Shown piece by piece: positions 1-7,600 of a stretch of 18,623 nucleotides of DNA. The notes beneath the pieces are model-generated. The model saw only the letters and a list, made by a program, of their open reading frames with translations, searched no databases and was not told the DNA's origin. Made by a program: the position numbers and the translations under genes. Within the stretch, counting starts at the first letter, position 1; the number at the start of each line of letters is the position of its first letter. The stretch spans positions 1-18,623 of the forward strand of contig CAYWRO010000068.1 in the NCBI GenBank assembly GCA_964460345.1. The letters run 5' to 3'. This DNA is from CAYWRO01 sp964460345 (GTDB lineage: Bacteria > Planctomycetota > Phycisphaerae > Phycisphaerales > UBA1924).

Positions 1-79
1 CACTCCCCCCGCCCCCGAGTTCCCCCGTGCCCATGGCCGCGCGGTACACTGCCTCCTGCATCACACGGGAGAACGCGCC

Positions 80-1024
80 ATGCCGGAGAGCATCACCGAC
101 GCCCCCGCCAGGCAAAGCCGCACGCTCAGCCTCATCGGCATCCTCGCCCTCATCGCACTCACCGCCGTCATCCTCCTGACGGTCCGCTCGCTGGGCGCCG
201 GCCAGACGTCGGCCGCGCCCGCCAACGCCGGCCTCACGCCGCTGCACGAAGCCGCCGCGGCGGGCGATGCCGCCGCCGTCCGCCAACTGGCCGCGCGCAA
301 CGCCAACCTGGAAGCGCCCGTGGAGGACGGCCCGATCGCCATCAAGGGGATGACGCCGCTGATCCTCGCCGCGTACAAGGGCAACGCCGACGCCGTCCGC
401 GCCCTGCTCGACGCCGGCGCGCGGATCGAGGCCCGCTCCGCCGACGGGCGCACCGCGCTGATCTACGCCGCGGGCTGGGCTGACGTCGCGACCGTCAACC
501 TGCTCCTCGAGGCGGGCGCACGCGCCGACGCCCGCGCCGATGCAGGCATGACCGCGCTCATGTTCGCCGCCGCCGCCCGCCCGGAGCCGGCCGTCCTCAA
601 CGCCCTGATCGATGCGGGCGCGGACGTCAACGCCCGCAACAAGTGGCGGCAGGACCCGCTCATGATCGCCGCCCGCGCCGGCTCGCTGGAGAAAGTCGAA
701 CGCCTCCTCGCCGCCGGCGCGGATGCAACCGCCACCGATCTCAACGGCGACACCGCGCTGACGATCGCCGCCGAAACAGACGGCGTCGAAGGCCTGATCC
801 TTGAGACGCTCATCCGCGCCGGGGCGGACGTGAACGCGGCGACCGTCGAGGGCATCACGCCCCTCATGAAGGCGGCCCGCAGCGGCCGGCTCGACCTGGT
901 CGAGCTGCTGCTCGAGGCGGGCGCTGCGCCGGACGCCACCGACGAGAACAACTGGACCGCCGCCGACTGGGCCCGCAACCGCCAGGACGAAGCGGGCGCC
1001 GCCATCGCCGACATCCTTAAGTGA
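80..1024 (+). CDS. Membrane-anchored ankyrin-repeat protein
   Basis: Ankyrin repeats are protein-binding scaffolds; the partner is unknown. The 314-residue product has a short N-terminal tail, one hydrophobic segment at about residues 16-36, and then about eight ankyrin repeats from residue 51 to the end. Typical repeat cores are visible, such as TPLHEAAAAG, TPLILAAYKG and TPLMKAARSG, each followed by an LLxAGAxxxA helix. The last repeat (from NWTAADWA) is the usual capping type. The segment is a signal anchor or uncleaved signal, so the repeats probably lie outside the cytoplasm; this is inference. A GGGAGA stretch sits about 8 nt before the ATG. A TACACT hexamer at 45-50 could be a -10 box, but no -35 is evident. 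The gene stands alone and converges on mraZ. The repeat architecture is clear; the biological role is not. Confidence 0.9.
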   Translation: MPESITDAPARQSRTLSLIGILALIALTAVILLTVRSLGAGQTSAAPANAGLTPLHEAAAAGDAAAVRQLAARNANLEAPVEDGPIAIKGMTPLILAAYKGNADAVRALLDAGARIEARSADGRTALIYAAGWADVATVNLLLEAGARADARADAGMTALMFAAAARPEPAVLNALIDAGADVNARNKWRQDPLMIAARAGSLEKVERLLAAGADATATDLNGDTALTIAAETDGVEGLILETLIRAGADVNAATVEGITPLMKAARSGRLDLVELLLEAGAAPDATDENNWTAADWARNRQDEAGAAIADILK

Positions 1025-1041
1025 AGAAGCGCAAAGAAAGA

Positions 1042-1070
1042 CGCTCGGTCACTGGCGGGTAGACCGAGCG
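1042..1070 (+). terminator. Hairpin just after the ankyrin gene
   Basis: A perfect 9-bp stem (CGCTCGGTC at 1042-1050 with GACCGAGCG at 1062-1070) encloses an 11-nt loop and lies 17 nt after the stop codon. A further GTGAAG (1021-1026, including the stop) can pair with CTTCAC (1071-1076). No T-run follows, so it is not a canonical intrinsic terminator. It may instead protect the 3' end of the mRNA or act with Rho. Confidence 0.4.
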
Positions 1071-1076
1071 CTTCAC

Positions 1077-1531
1077 AAATGTGACCGTGGCGGGGACAGT
1101 GCCGGAGTACCGGACGAAGGGATCCGCACCGCGGCTGAAGCATCCCTGCCGCCGCGGCCATCGTCCGCATGCTCCGAGCGCCGAGTCCGTTCGTGTCCCT
1201 CGACGGCCGGTCCGATCGAGACGGCCTCAATGCGTAAAGGCCGTCCCTGCTTGAAAGGGGCGTGCGCCGGTCCGTGGCGAACGACCCGTCGTGTGCCTTG
1301 CGGCAACCCCACGCCGGAGAACGCGCTTCCCTGCACGGCTCCGTCGCTTCGAATGCCCTTTTCCGCGCTTTCACGCGGCTCGGGCCGGGGTGGGCCATCC
1401 GTGGCCCGCGGGCCGTCCTTGGCCCATCCCTCGTCTCCGCCCCAGCGGGGCTCCCTTCGCCCCCGCTTGACGGCAGTGTCACCGGCTCTTGCCCGCGCGG
1501 GCCTCCGTGGCCCGCCCCACTCCCCCATCAC
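1077..1531. other. Hairpin-rich intergenic region without a convincing gene
   Basis: About 455 bp lie between the convergent ankyrin gene and mraZ. Open frames on both strands translate to Arg/Pro/Gly/Ser-rich sequence with no recognisable domain, so I do not call a protein. Several stems are visible. One is ACGGCCT (1221-1227) with AGGCCGT (1238-1244). Another is GCGGGCC (1497-1503) with GGCCCGC (1509-1515), loop TCCGT, only 17 nt beyond the mraZ stop. A third is CCGCG-loop-CGCGG near 1364-1379. A structured RNA is possible, but no diagnostic motifs of RNase P RNA, tmRNA or SRP RNA were found. Confidence 0.35.
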
Positions 1532-1993
1532 TCAGTTCGCCTTGCCGTTCCGCCGCTCCTGCAGCTTCCTGGCCAGTTCCGGCAGACGCTGGAAACGCTC
1601 CTTCATCGAGGCGGTCCACTCCGCCCGGTCTCTGACCTCGAGGCGGTTCTTGGCCCCGACGATGACGACCTCGTTGCCGAGGCCGGTGAGTTCAAGGTGC
1701 AGCCGCGGCACGGAAATCCGCCCGGAGCTGTCCATCTCGATGCGCTCCGCGAAGCCGTAGAGGTCGCTCTCGAGCCCGGCCTGGTCGTCGTCCGGAGTGA
1801 GCGAGCCGGGGTCGCTCTCGGAGAGGCGTTGAAACACGGCTTCCGTGTAGAGCCGCAGGTGGCCGTTCGGCCAGGGCACGCAGACCCAGGCGCCGCCGTC
1901 GCGCTGCGGATCCCACTGGTTCCGGTACTTGGCCGGAATTGCGAGCCGCTGCTTCGCGTCGATCGTGTGCTCGCTGAATCCGGTGAAGAGCAT
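1532..1993 (-). CDS. mraZ: Transcriptional regulator MraZ
   Basis: MraZ is a ring-forming DNA-binding protein of the SpoVT/AbrB-like fold. In many bacteria it controls the division and cell-wall (dcw) cluster and its own promoter. The product is 153 residues, a normal length. Two tandem half-domains are visible: FSEHTIDAKQRLAIPAKYR near residues 6-24 and ERIEMDSSGRISVPRLHLE near 83-101. The second keeps the DxxGR signature (D88-R92); the first reads DAKQR in place of the usual DxKGR. The ATG at 1991-1993 begins MLFTGF, a typical MraZ N-terminus; a longer open frame upstream would run through the promoter. No rsmH, ftsL or ftsI follows: the next gene is the convergent ankyrin gene, so mraZ is an orphan here. 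Identification is firm; the targets are unknown. Confidence 0.93.
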   Translation of the reverse strand: MLFTGFSEHTIDAKQRLAIPAKYRNQWDPQRDGGAWVCVPWPNGHLRLYTEAVFQRLSESDPGSLTPDDDQAGLESDLYGFAERIEMDSSGRISVPRLHLELTGLGNEVVIVGAKNRLEVRDRAEWTASMKERFQRLPELARKLQERRNGKAN

Positions 1994-2023
1994 GCGTGTC
2001 CGGCCCCGTGTCTCATCCGCGGG

Positions 2024-2052
2024 ATTATGCCCCACCTCACCCCACTTTGCAA
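2024..2052 (-). promoter_or_regulatory. mraZ promoter
   Basis: Read on the minus strand, TTGCAA (2052-2047) and CATAAT (2029-2024) are separated by exactly 17 bp, a sigma70-like arrangement. The predicted start site leaves a leader of about 25 nt before the mraZ ATG at 1993. The spacer contains the two TGGGG boxes listed separately. Confidence 0.65.
2030..2044 (-). promoter_or_regulatory. MraZ-box direct repeats (operator)
   Basis: The minus strand reads TGGGG-TGAGG-TGGGG: two identical TGGGG boxes separated by 5 bp, so on a 10-bp period. Known MraZ operators are TGGG-type direct repeats with this spacing, placed at the mraZ promoter. Here both boxes lie inside the -35/-10 spacer, so bound MraZ should block polymerase. 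A weaker pair on the plus strand (ACGGG at 2059-2063, TGGGG at 2069-2073) has the same 10-bp period and may be degenerate. Confidence 0.7.
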
Positions 2053-2221
2053 CACCATACGGGACAAATGGGGCAAAATCGGCCTTGCCCGAAGCAAATC
2101 GCGCGAGAACCGCCCCAAGCTGGGGAGCAGTTGACAGCCGCCTCTGTGTAGAACGTGTGGGTAACCGGAGCCGTTGCGACGCGCGCCGACCCAACGGCTG
2201 CCGAACGCCTCAACCGAACGC

Positions 2222-3400
2222 TCAGCGGCCGCTCATCACCGACCTGATCGCCGCGCGCATCCCCTCGTCAAATCGCTCGGGCGCAAAGCGCTGCGCATTC
2301 TCGCGACAGGCCCGTTCACAATCCCGCGGCAAGCGCATCGCCGCATCCACGATCGCAACCGCGCTCGGCTTGTCGAAGAACGCGCCCGTCACGCCCTCGA
2401 TGACCGAGTCGAGCGCACCGCCCGCGCGCCGCGCGATGACAGGACAGCCGCACGCCTGCGCTTCGACCGCGACAATGCCGAAGTCCTCGACCTGCGGAAA
2501 CACGAGCGCCTCGGCCGTGCCGTACAACTCGCGCAGTTCTTCATCGCTCACACGCTCGCGGAACTCCACGCCCGAAAAGGCGACCTTCCCCAGGTGCTCG
2601 CGCTGCGAACCGCTGCCGACGATCACGAGCTTCCGCCGCGCACGCTGAGCAGCGCTGATCGCCAGGTCCACGCGCTTGTACGGCTCCAGCGCGCTGACGA
2701 TGAGCCAGAAGTCCCCGCGTTCGCCGGAGGGCTGCGCCGCCTCCAGGTTGAAAAAGTCAGTGCGCACCGGTGGAAACACCACGTCCGACTCGCGCTCATA
2801 GCAGCGCTGAATCTCCGCCGCCGTGTGCGAGGAGTTGGCCACGAAGCGCATCACGTTCGCGCTCGTCCGCTTGTCCCAGGCCCGGAACCGCCCCCCGTAC
2901 AGCCGCAGCCCCAGCCCGCGCAATGAGCCGCGGTCGCCGCCGCCGTACTCCGCCCGCTGCGACCAGACGTACCGCGCCGGCGCATGGCAATAACACAGGT
3001 GCGGCACCCCCCCACCCCCCCCATCGACCAAGTCGCTCGCCCCGCCCTCGCCCCCCGGCGCGGCCAGCCCCTTGATCGCCGCCGACGACGTTGAGATCAC
3101 CAGGTCCACCGGCTTCTCGCGATGGATCTTCGCCAGCACGCGCGACAGGTGCCCCACCGCGCTCGGATAGCACGGCAGCAGCCACCGCCGCAGCCGGGCC
3201 GACCCCGGCACGCCGTTGACCCACGCCGCCCGCCGCGGCAAACGGTCGATCGCCTCCGTCAGCGGCCCCCCATCGTCGAACATCACCAGCAGCGCTGCGA
3301 TCTCATGCCCATCGGCCTCCAGCAGCCGCGCAAGCCGATCCAGCACAGCCTCTCCGCCGCGAAACCCGCAGAGCCAGTCGTGAGCCAGGACAATGCGCAT
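2222..3400 (-). CDS. GT4-family glycosyltransferase (WbaZ-like)
   Basis: A retaining GT-B glycosyltransferase that would transfer a sugar, often mannose in this subgroup, from a nucleotide sugar to a growing surface polysaccharide. The product is 392 residues. The N-terminal acceptor half opens MRIVLAHDWLCGFRGGEAVL and contains CYCHAPARYVW (about 136-146) and FVANSSHTA. The donor half has SALEPYKRVDL (236-245), VIVGSGS and the E-x7-E motif EDFGIVAVE (E305, E313) followed by AQACGCPVIA. The start is the ATG at 3400, which matches family N-termini; a longer frame begins at 3448 with an unrelated sequence. No ribosome-binding site is obvious. A Gly-rich loop at about residues 126-131 is encoded by a long G tract. 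The gene lies upstream of mraZ on the same strand, with 228 bp between. The sugar and acceptor cannot be read from sequence. Confidence 0.9.
   Translation of the reverse strand: MRIVLAHDWLCGFRGGEAVLDRLARLLEADGHEIAALLVMFDDGGPLTEAIDRLPRRAAWVNGVPGSARLRRWLLPCYPSAVGHLSRVLAKIHREKPVDLVISTSSAAIKGLAAPGGEGGASDLVDGGGGGVPHLCYCHAPARYVWSQRAEYGGGDRGSLRGLGLRLYGGRFRAWDKRTSANVMRFVANSSHTAAEIQRCYERESDVVFPPVRTDFFNLEAAQPSGERGDFWLIVSALEPYKRVDLAISAAQRARRKLVIVGSGSQREHLGKVAFSGVEFRERVSDEELRELYGTAEALVFPQVEDFGIVAVEAQACGCPVIARRAGGALDSVIEGVTGAFFDKPSAVAIVDAAMRLPRDCERACRENAQRFAPERFDEGMRAAIRSVMSGR
3007..3022 (-). repeat. G8-T-G7 tract inside the glycosyltransferase gene
   Basis: The plus strand has C7 (3007-3013), A, C8 (3015-3022). 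On the coding strand this is G8-T-G7, encoding the Gly run in LVDGGGGGVPH. Runs this long are prone to slippage, and a one-base change would truncate the enzyme. Confidence 0.8.
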
Positions 3401-3574
3401 GGGCGGGGAGGATACGACACAGCACCGCGCCCCGGCATCGGCGAACAAGCGCGAGCACGCCGCAGTGCCAAGCCGCGTCTACTTAAGTCTTCTGTTTCCA
3501 AAGGCTTGCGTCGGAAGATGACTTCATTGAGCTCAACGCCCCCGATGGTTCGCGACCGGTTTCAGCCTGCAGGG

Positions 3575-3602
3575 TTGCACGCTGTGGCTGAGCCGTTATG
3601 CT
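3575..3602 (+). promoter_or_regulatory. Promoter of the secreted dockerin gene
   Basis: TTGCAC (3575-3580) and TATGCT (3597-3602) are separated by 16 bp. The start site would fall near 3609, leaving about 25 nt before the ATG at 3634. The alternative ATG at 3598 lies inside the -10 box, which argues against it as the start. Confidence 0.45.
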
Positions 3603-3633
3603 GCGCCTTTTTACTGCATCGGAAGGCAACTCC

Positions 3634-4599
3634 ATGGCAGCACGCAACATGTCGCCGGTGAGGGGCGTCGCGGGGGGGATCGCCGCTCTTGTCTGGTCCG
3701 CCGTCCTGGCCTGCTCGGCCTCGGCGCAGGACGTCGTCATCAACGAATATTGGGCGCACGACTTCGGCTCCCCGCTGGTGGAGTACATCGAGCTCTACAG
3801 CGCGACCGGCGTGGATCTGGGCGGCCTGTCGGTGATCGTCGTCGACGGCAACAACAAGAACGATTCGCGCACCTACAACTTCCGAAGGCTGGCCGTGCAG
3901 GTCGACTTCCCCCAGGGCACGACGATCCCGCCGGACGGCTATTACCTCATCGGGTCGAATCTGACGGACCCGCCGCCGGACCGCACGATCCCAGCCAACA
4001 AAATCCCCAATGGGACCATCACGATCGCGATCGTCCGCACACAGGACATCCAGGACTGCACCAACGGCCACTGCGACCACGAAGACGAAGGCGAACTCAG
4101 CCCGGGATCAATCGATGTGATCACGGCCAACCTGATCGACGGGATCGCGATACGCGACCAGGATGCGAACGATCCCGTGTACTTCAACGCGCCTGTGCTG
4201 CCACCAACTCCAACAGGCACCTGCTGGGACTCCGGAGCCCGCATGCCCAACGGCGTGGACACCGACTCTGCCGATGATTTCCAGGTGCAGAACAACGCCG
4301 GTATGGGGTTCAACTCACCATACAATGCGCTGTCCACGCCCGGTCAGCGCAATGACACGGTGCGCGGTGCCTGCTGCCTCCCAGGCGGCGCCTGCGAGAT
4401 CCTTCCGCCAACCGATTGCATCGAGCGCTCCGGCACCTACGCAGGCACCGGCTCCTTGTGCACGCAGGTCATCTGCTCCACCCACACCGGCGGCCCCGGC
4501 CCCACCGGCTGCGCGATGTGCGATGTCGATGGCGAAGAAGGCGTCGATGTCTTCGACCTGCTGGCGTTCCTGGACTGCTGGTTCGAGGGGTGCCCGTAG
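3634..4599 (+). CDS. Secreted lamin-tail-like protein with GC-type dockerin tail
   Basis: An exported protein of 321 residues with a role not known in detail. A signal peptide spans residues 1-31, with hydrophobic GGIAALVWSAVLA and probable cleavage after SASA; VLAC could alternatively be a weak lipobox. The mature part begins with a lamin-tail-like segment (VVINEYWAHDFGSPLVEYIELYS and onward). A Cys-rich module follows, GACCLPGGACEI to LCTQVICS, of the kind repeated in planctomycete secreted proteins. The C-terminus (CDVDGEEGVDVFDLLAFLDCWF) is a single Ca-binding dockerin-type loop. The ATG at 3634 follows GGAAGG at a 7-nt spacing and an apparent promoter; an in-frame ATG at 3598 is less likely. 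It is divergent from the glycosyltransferase, and hrpA starts 45 nt downstream on the same strand. Confidence 0.82.
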   Translation: MAARNMSPVRGVAGGIAALVWSAVLACSASAQDVVINEYWAHDFGSPLVEYIELYSATGVDLGGLSVIVVDGNNKNDSRTYNFRRLAVQVDFPQGTTIPPDGYYLIGSNLTDPPPDRTIPANKIPNGTITIAIVRTQDIQDCTNGHCDHEDEGELSPGSIDVITANLIDGIAIRDQDANDPVYFNAPVLPPTPTGTCWDSGARMPNGVDTDSADDFQVQNNAGMGFNSPYNALSTPGQRNDTVRGACCLPGGACEILPPTDCIERSGTYAGTGSLCTQVICSTHTGGPGPTGCAMCDVDGEEGVDVFDLLAFLDCWFEGCP

Positions 4600-4644
4600 T
4601 CGGCGCCGGGCATCGCAGGGCGGGAAGCGGGGCAACAATCGGCT

Positions 4645-7600
4645 GTGCGGATCGAGTTCCCAGCCGAGCTTCCCATTTCGCAGCGTCGCGGCGAGATTGC
4701 CGAGGCGATTGCTGCGCACCAGGTTGTGGTGGTGTGCGGCCAGACCGGCAGTGGGAAGACGACGCAGATCCCGAAGATCTGCCTGGAGTTGGGGCGGGGG
4801 CTGAGGGGAGAGCGTGGCGACGCCGCGGGGGCGGCGCGGGGTCGGGGGCGGACGGGGCGGGGAGAAGGAAGGGCGGACCGGACCGGCTTGATCGGCTGCA
4901 CGCAGCCGCGGCGGATCGCGGCGCGGAGCGTCGCTTCTCGTCTCGCGTTTGAACTCGGCGAGCCGTTGGGGGAAGGCGGGGCGGTCGGGTTCAAGGTGCG
5001 GTTCACCGATCGCACGAGCCCGGCGACGCGCATCAAGGTGATGACCGACGGCATCCTGCTGGCCGAGACGCAGCAGGACCGGCTGTTGCGGCAGTATGAC
5101 ACGATCATCATCGACGAGGCGCACGAGCGCAGCGTCAACATCGACTTCCTGCTCGGGTATCTGAAGCGGCTGCTGCCGAAGCGCCCGGACCTGAAGGTGA
5201 TCGTCACGAGCGCGACGATCGATCCGGAGACTTTCAGCCGCCACTTCAACAATGCGCCCGTGGTCGAGGTCTCCGGTCGCACGTATCCGGTTGAGACGCG
5301 CTACCGGCCGATCGGCGGAGCTGAGGGAGAGGACGATTCCGGCGAACGCATCACCGCGGCGGGCGCGGATGATCGCGAGCTGTACCGCGCGATTGTCGAC
5401 GGCGTGGAGGAGGTATGCCGCGCCGGTCCCGGCGATGTGCTCGTCTTCCTCCCCGGCGAGCGCGAGATTCGCGAGGCGCACAAGGCCCTGCGGGCGCATC
5501 ACCCGCCGGGAACGGAGATTCTGCCGCTCTACGCGCGGCTCAGCACGGCGGAGCAGGACCGCGTCTTTTCGCCCCGGCCGGGCGGGCGACGCATCGTGCT
5601 GGCGACGAACGTCGCCGAAACCTCGCTGACCGTGCCCGGGATCCGCTACGTGGTCGATCCGGGGCTGGCGCGCATCAGCCGCTACAGTGCGCGGGCCAAG
5701 GTCCAGCGGCTGCCCGTCGAGCCGATCAGCCAGGCCTCAGCGGACCAGCGCAAGGGACGCTGCGGGCGAGAGGCGCCGGGCGTGTGCATCCGCCTCTATT
5801 CGCAGGAGGACTTCGAGTCACGCGAGGCGTTCACGCCGCCGGAGATTCAGCGCAGCAATCTCGCCGGCGTGATCCTGCAGATGAAGTCGCTCCGTCTCGG
5901 GGAGATTCACGATTTCCCCTTCGTCGAGCCGCCGAAGGGGGGCATGATCCGCGACGGGCTCACGACGCTGCACGAACTCGGCGCGCTCGATGAGCGTGAA
6001 GAGCTCACCGAGATCGGCCGACGGCTTTCACGCCTGCCGGTCGACCCCCGCATCGGCCGCATGATTCTCGCCGCGGGCGATGAGGGCTGCCTGAACGATG
6101 TGCTCGTCATCGGCGCCGCCCTTTCCATTCAGGATCCGCGGTTGCGACCGATGGAACGCCGCGACGCCGCGGACGCCGCTCACGAGAAATGGACAGACGA
6201 GCGTTCGGACTTTCTGTCGCTGATCAACCTGTGGACGTGGTTCCACGAGTTGAGCGAAAAGCTCGGCCGCGGCCGCCTGCGCAAAGCGTGCGAGGAGAAC
6301 TTTCTTTCGTATCCACGCATGCGCGAGTGGGGCGAGGTGTACCGGCAGCTCAAGACGCTCGCGAAGGAAGCGGGCGTCCGCGAGGGCGCTGCCCGCAATG
6401 ATGGCCGGGTTGGTCCCGAGCAGCAGGGCGGCCGCCGAAAGCACTCCCGGGAAGATGAGGAGATCGGCCCCGATGAGCGCCGCTACCAGGCGATCCACCG
6501 GGCGTTGCTCACCGGCCTGCTTGCCAACGTTGCGACCAAGCGCGACGCAGGCAGAGGCGGGCACGAGTACGAGGGCACGCGCAACAGCCGCCTGCACATC
6601 CATCCGGGCAGCGGCCAGTTCAGCAAGGCGCCGCGCTGGATCATGTCCGCCGAGGTGGTCGAGACGACGCGGCGCTTCGCGCGAATCGTCGCACGCATCA
6701 ATCCCGACTGGATCGAGCCGCTGGCCGGTCATCTCGTCAAACGCACGTATGCCGAGCCGCGCTGGAACGAGAAACGCGGCCGCGTCGAGGCGACCGAGCG
6801 CGTGACGCTGCTGGGGCTTGAAATAGTCAGCGGGCGTCCTGCCGACTTCGGGCCGATTGACCCTGTCGCCTCGCGCGACATCTTCATCCGGGAGGGGCTG
6901 GTCGCCGACACCGTGCGGACGAACGGACGCTTCCGCCAGCACAATCACGACCTGATGCAGCAGGTCGAAGAGATGCAGGCCCGCGGCCGCCGTCGTGATC
7001 TTCTGGCCGATGAAGAGCGTCGCTACGCCTTCTTCGACGCGCGCCTGCCCCAGGACGTTTTCGACACGCACCGCTTCGAGCGTTGGCGCAAGGAGGCCGA
7101 GCGGCAGAAGCCACGGCTGCTCTTCATGGGGCTCGGCGATGTGCTCGCCAAGGAGCCCGAGGAACGCTCGGGCCTCTTTCCTGAAGAAGTGCGCCTGAAC
7201 GGCGAGACGTTCAAGCTGACCTACCGCTTCGAACCCGGCGCGCCGGACGACGGCGTGACGATCACAGTCCCGATCGATCGCCTCGCAACGGTCGACGAAG
7301 CCCGGCTCGAATGGCTGGTGCCCGGCATGCTGCAGGACAAGGTCATCGGGCTGATCCGTTCACTACCCGGGCGTTTGCGGTCGTCCTTCGCCCCTGCACC
7401 CGACCACGCCCGCGCCGTCGCCGACCATGTGCAGTTCGCCCAGGGGGATCTGCTGGCCGTCACCGCGCGCCTGCTCGCCCGGCGCACGGGCGTCGCGCTG
7501 AGCGAGCGCGACTTCGACCTGACGGCCCTGCCCGTGCACCTGCGCATGAATGTGCGGGTCGTCGATAAGCGGGGCGAGGCGATCGCCGAATCGCGCGATC

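Noticed and set aside
1073..1531. 152-residue minus-strand ORF starting directly after the mraZ stop
   Set aside because: The GTG start follows the stop immediately, but the translation is Arg/Pro/Gly-rich with no domain, and it does not resemble rsmH, the usual neighbour. It most likely reflects the low stop-codon frequency of GC-rich DNA.
1077..1531. RNase P RNA, tmRNA or SRP RNA in the stem-rich gap
   Set aside because: I looked for the conserved RNase P core, the tmRNA ends and the SRP tetraloop region on both strands and found none.
3598..3633. Longer start (ATG at 3598) for the secreted dockerin protein
   Set aside because: The ATG overlaps a probable -10 box, lacks a Shine-Dalgarno, and would put 12 extra residues ahead of a good signal peptide; the ATG at 3634 has GGAAGG 7 nt upstream.
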